Source of the DNA: Prevotella sp.
GTDB taxonomy: Bacteria > Bacteroidota > Bacteroidia > Bacteroidales > Bacteroidaceae
Direction: 5' to 3'
Assembly: GCA_017965475.1 (NCBI GenBank)
Contig: JAGCPV010000156.1
Span: forward strand, 1 to 32,721
DNA: 32,721 nt
A model generated the notes under the pieces. The model saw only the letters and a list, made by a program, of their open reading frames with translations. It searched no databases and was not told where the DNA came from. Position 1 is the first letter of the stretch; every line of letters begins with the position of its first letter. The position numbers were made by a program, and so were the translations under genes. Of this stretch, positions 31,852 through 32,721 are shown piece after piece.

Positions 31852-32721
31852 ATGGCAGAAGCTATTGATATCCGTGAGTTGAATATCCGGATAGAACAAC
31901 AAAGTGCATTCGTGACAAATCTGGTGACTGGTATGGACCGTGTCATCGTAGGACAAAAGCATCTCGTCGATTCACTTCTGATAGGATTGCTGAGTGATGG
32001 ACATATCCTTTTGGAAGGTGTCCCTGGACTTGCTAAGACATTGGCTATTAAGACCCTTTCGCAGTTGATAGACTCGGAGTACAGCCGTATTCAGTTTACC
32101 CCGGACCTGCTTCCGGCCGATGTCATTGGTACGTTGATCTATTCTCAAAAAGATGAGAAGTTTCAGGTAAAGAAAGGTCCGGTCTTTGCTAACTTTGTGC
32201 TGGCAGATGAAATCAACCGTGCACCGGCAAAGGTACAGAGTGCCTTGCTGGAAGCCATGCAGGAGAAACAGGTGACGATCGGTAGCACCACATTTCCGCT
32301 TCCCAATCCTTTCCTCGTAATGGCGACGCAGAATCCGATAGAACAGGAAGGAACCTATCCGTTGCCTGAGGCTCAGGTGGACCGTTTCATGTTGAAGGTG
32401 GTGATCGATTATCCTTCTCTCGACGAGGAAAAGAAGATTATTCGTGAGAATATCGCTGGTGAGATGCCGACGGTGACGCCTGTGACGACGGCAGAAGAGA
32501 TCCTGAATGCCCGTAGTGTGGTGCGTGAGGTCTATATCGACGAAAAGATCGAACAGTATATTGCAGACATCGTGTTTGCAACCCGTTATCCTGATCGTTA
32601 TGGTCTGAAGGACCTGAAGGATATGATCTCCTTCGGTGGTTCGCCCCGAGCCAGTATCAATCTGGCGAAGGCGGCTCGTGCCTATGCATTCATCAAGCGT
32701 CGTGGCTATGTGGTGCCTGAG
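31852..32721 (+). CDS. MoxR-family AAA+ ATPase (partial, 3' end outside window)
   Basis: The visible 290 residues carry Walker A EGVPGLAKT (55-63), Walker B LADEINRAP (117-125), the sensor-1 region MATQNPIEQEGTYPLPEAQ (158-175) and the beginning of the lid domain with SFGGSPRASINL. MoxR ATPases act as chaperones, usually together with downstream DUF58 and von Willebrand A (Bat) proteins that in Bacteroidota form the Bat aerotolerance operon. That operon would lie beyond the right edge and is not visible here. The family start (about 30 residues before the VIVGQ motif) supports the chosen ATG. Confidence 0.92.
   Translation, partial: MAEAIDIRELNIRIEQQSAFVTNLVTGMDRVIVGQKHLVDSLLIGLLSDGHILLEGVPGLAKTLAIKTLSQLIDSEYSRIQFTPDLLPADVIGTLIYSQKDEKFQVKKGPVFANFVLADEINRAPAKVQSALLEAMQEKQVTIGSTTFPLPNPFLVMATQNPIEQEGTYPLPEAQVDRFMLKVVIDYPSLDEEKKIIRENIAGEMPTVTPVTTAEEILNARSVVREVYIDEKIEQYIADIVFATRYPDRYGLKDLKDMISFGGSPRASINLAKAARAYAFIKRRGYVVPE

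Overview
The window looks like a chromosomal segment of a gut or oral Bacteroidales bacterium, most likely Prevotella/Segatella-like. Evidence: nearly every intergenic space carries the Bacteroidota promoter form (-7 TAnnTTTG, often TACCTTTGCA, with a -33 TTTG/TTG about 19-20 nt upstream); Shine-Dalgarno sites are mostly absent; and several families are typical of this group (DUF5113-type sensor kinase, DUF6057, DUF4295/bL38, secreted glycosidases ending in a short basic C-terminal motif). No tRNA, rRNA, transposase, integrase or CRISPR array was seen.

Layout. (1) 1-7017: a LacI-type regulator (truncated by the window edge) diverges from a run of five tightly packed genes: KDG kinase, KDPG aldolase, a two-part sensor kinase, a response regulator and a small AbgT-like membrane protein. 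The first two convert 2-keto-3-deoxygluconate to pyruvate and glyceraldehyde-3-phosphate, which points to pectin or uronate use. (2) 7047-17167: carbohydrate and envelope genes: a secreted GH5 enzyme with two duplicated C-terminal modules, a DUF1015 protein, a DUF6057 membrane protein paired with a beta-propeller lipoprotein bearing a CxxCH haem motif, and an exported GH2 beta-galactosidase. (3) 17372-21690: a small exported protein followed by a compact four-gene set (CDP-alcohol phosphotransferase, YbhN/LPG-synthase-type membrane protein, PLP aminotransferase, LicC/PntC-like nucleotidyltransferase). Together these look like a pathway making an amino-containing polar head group and attaching it to a lipid. 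(4) 21691-22109: a 419-nt non-coding island with nested inverted repeats and a broken secreted-protein gene. (5) 22110-24375: a GlsB/YeaQ membrane protein, a secreted GH18 enzyme and a patatin-like lipase. (6) 24464-32721: housekeeping genes: map, tsaD, pncC, rpmB-rpmG-DUF4295, then ftsY-rimO-HU-HU/LysM, and the start of a moxR gene.

The strongest candidates for undescribed biology are: the last gene of the ftsY operon, which fuses an HU DNA-binding domain to exactly 20 pentapeptide repeats, a membrane helix and a LysM domain, so it could tether the nucleoid to peptidoglycan; the lipid head-group cluster, whose CDP-alcohol phosphotransferase lacks the fourth motif aspartate; and the sensor protein, in which an ATP-binding half and a phospho-acceptor-like half appear to complement each other. 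Functional calls are read from sequence motifs by eye; no database search was run.
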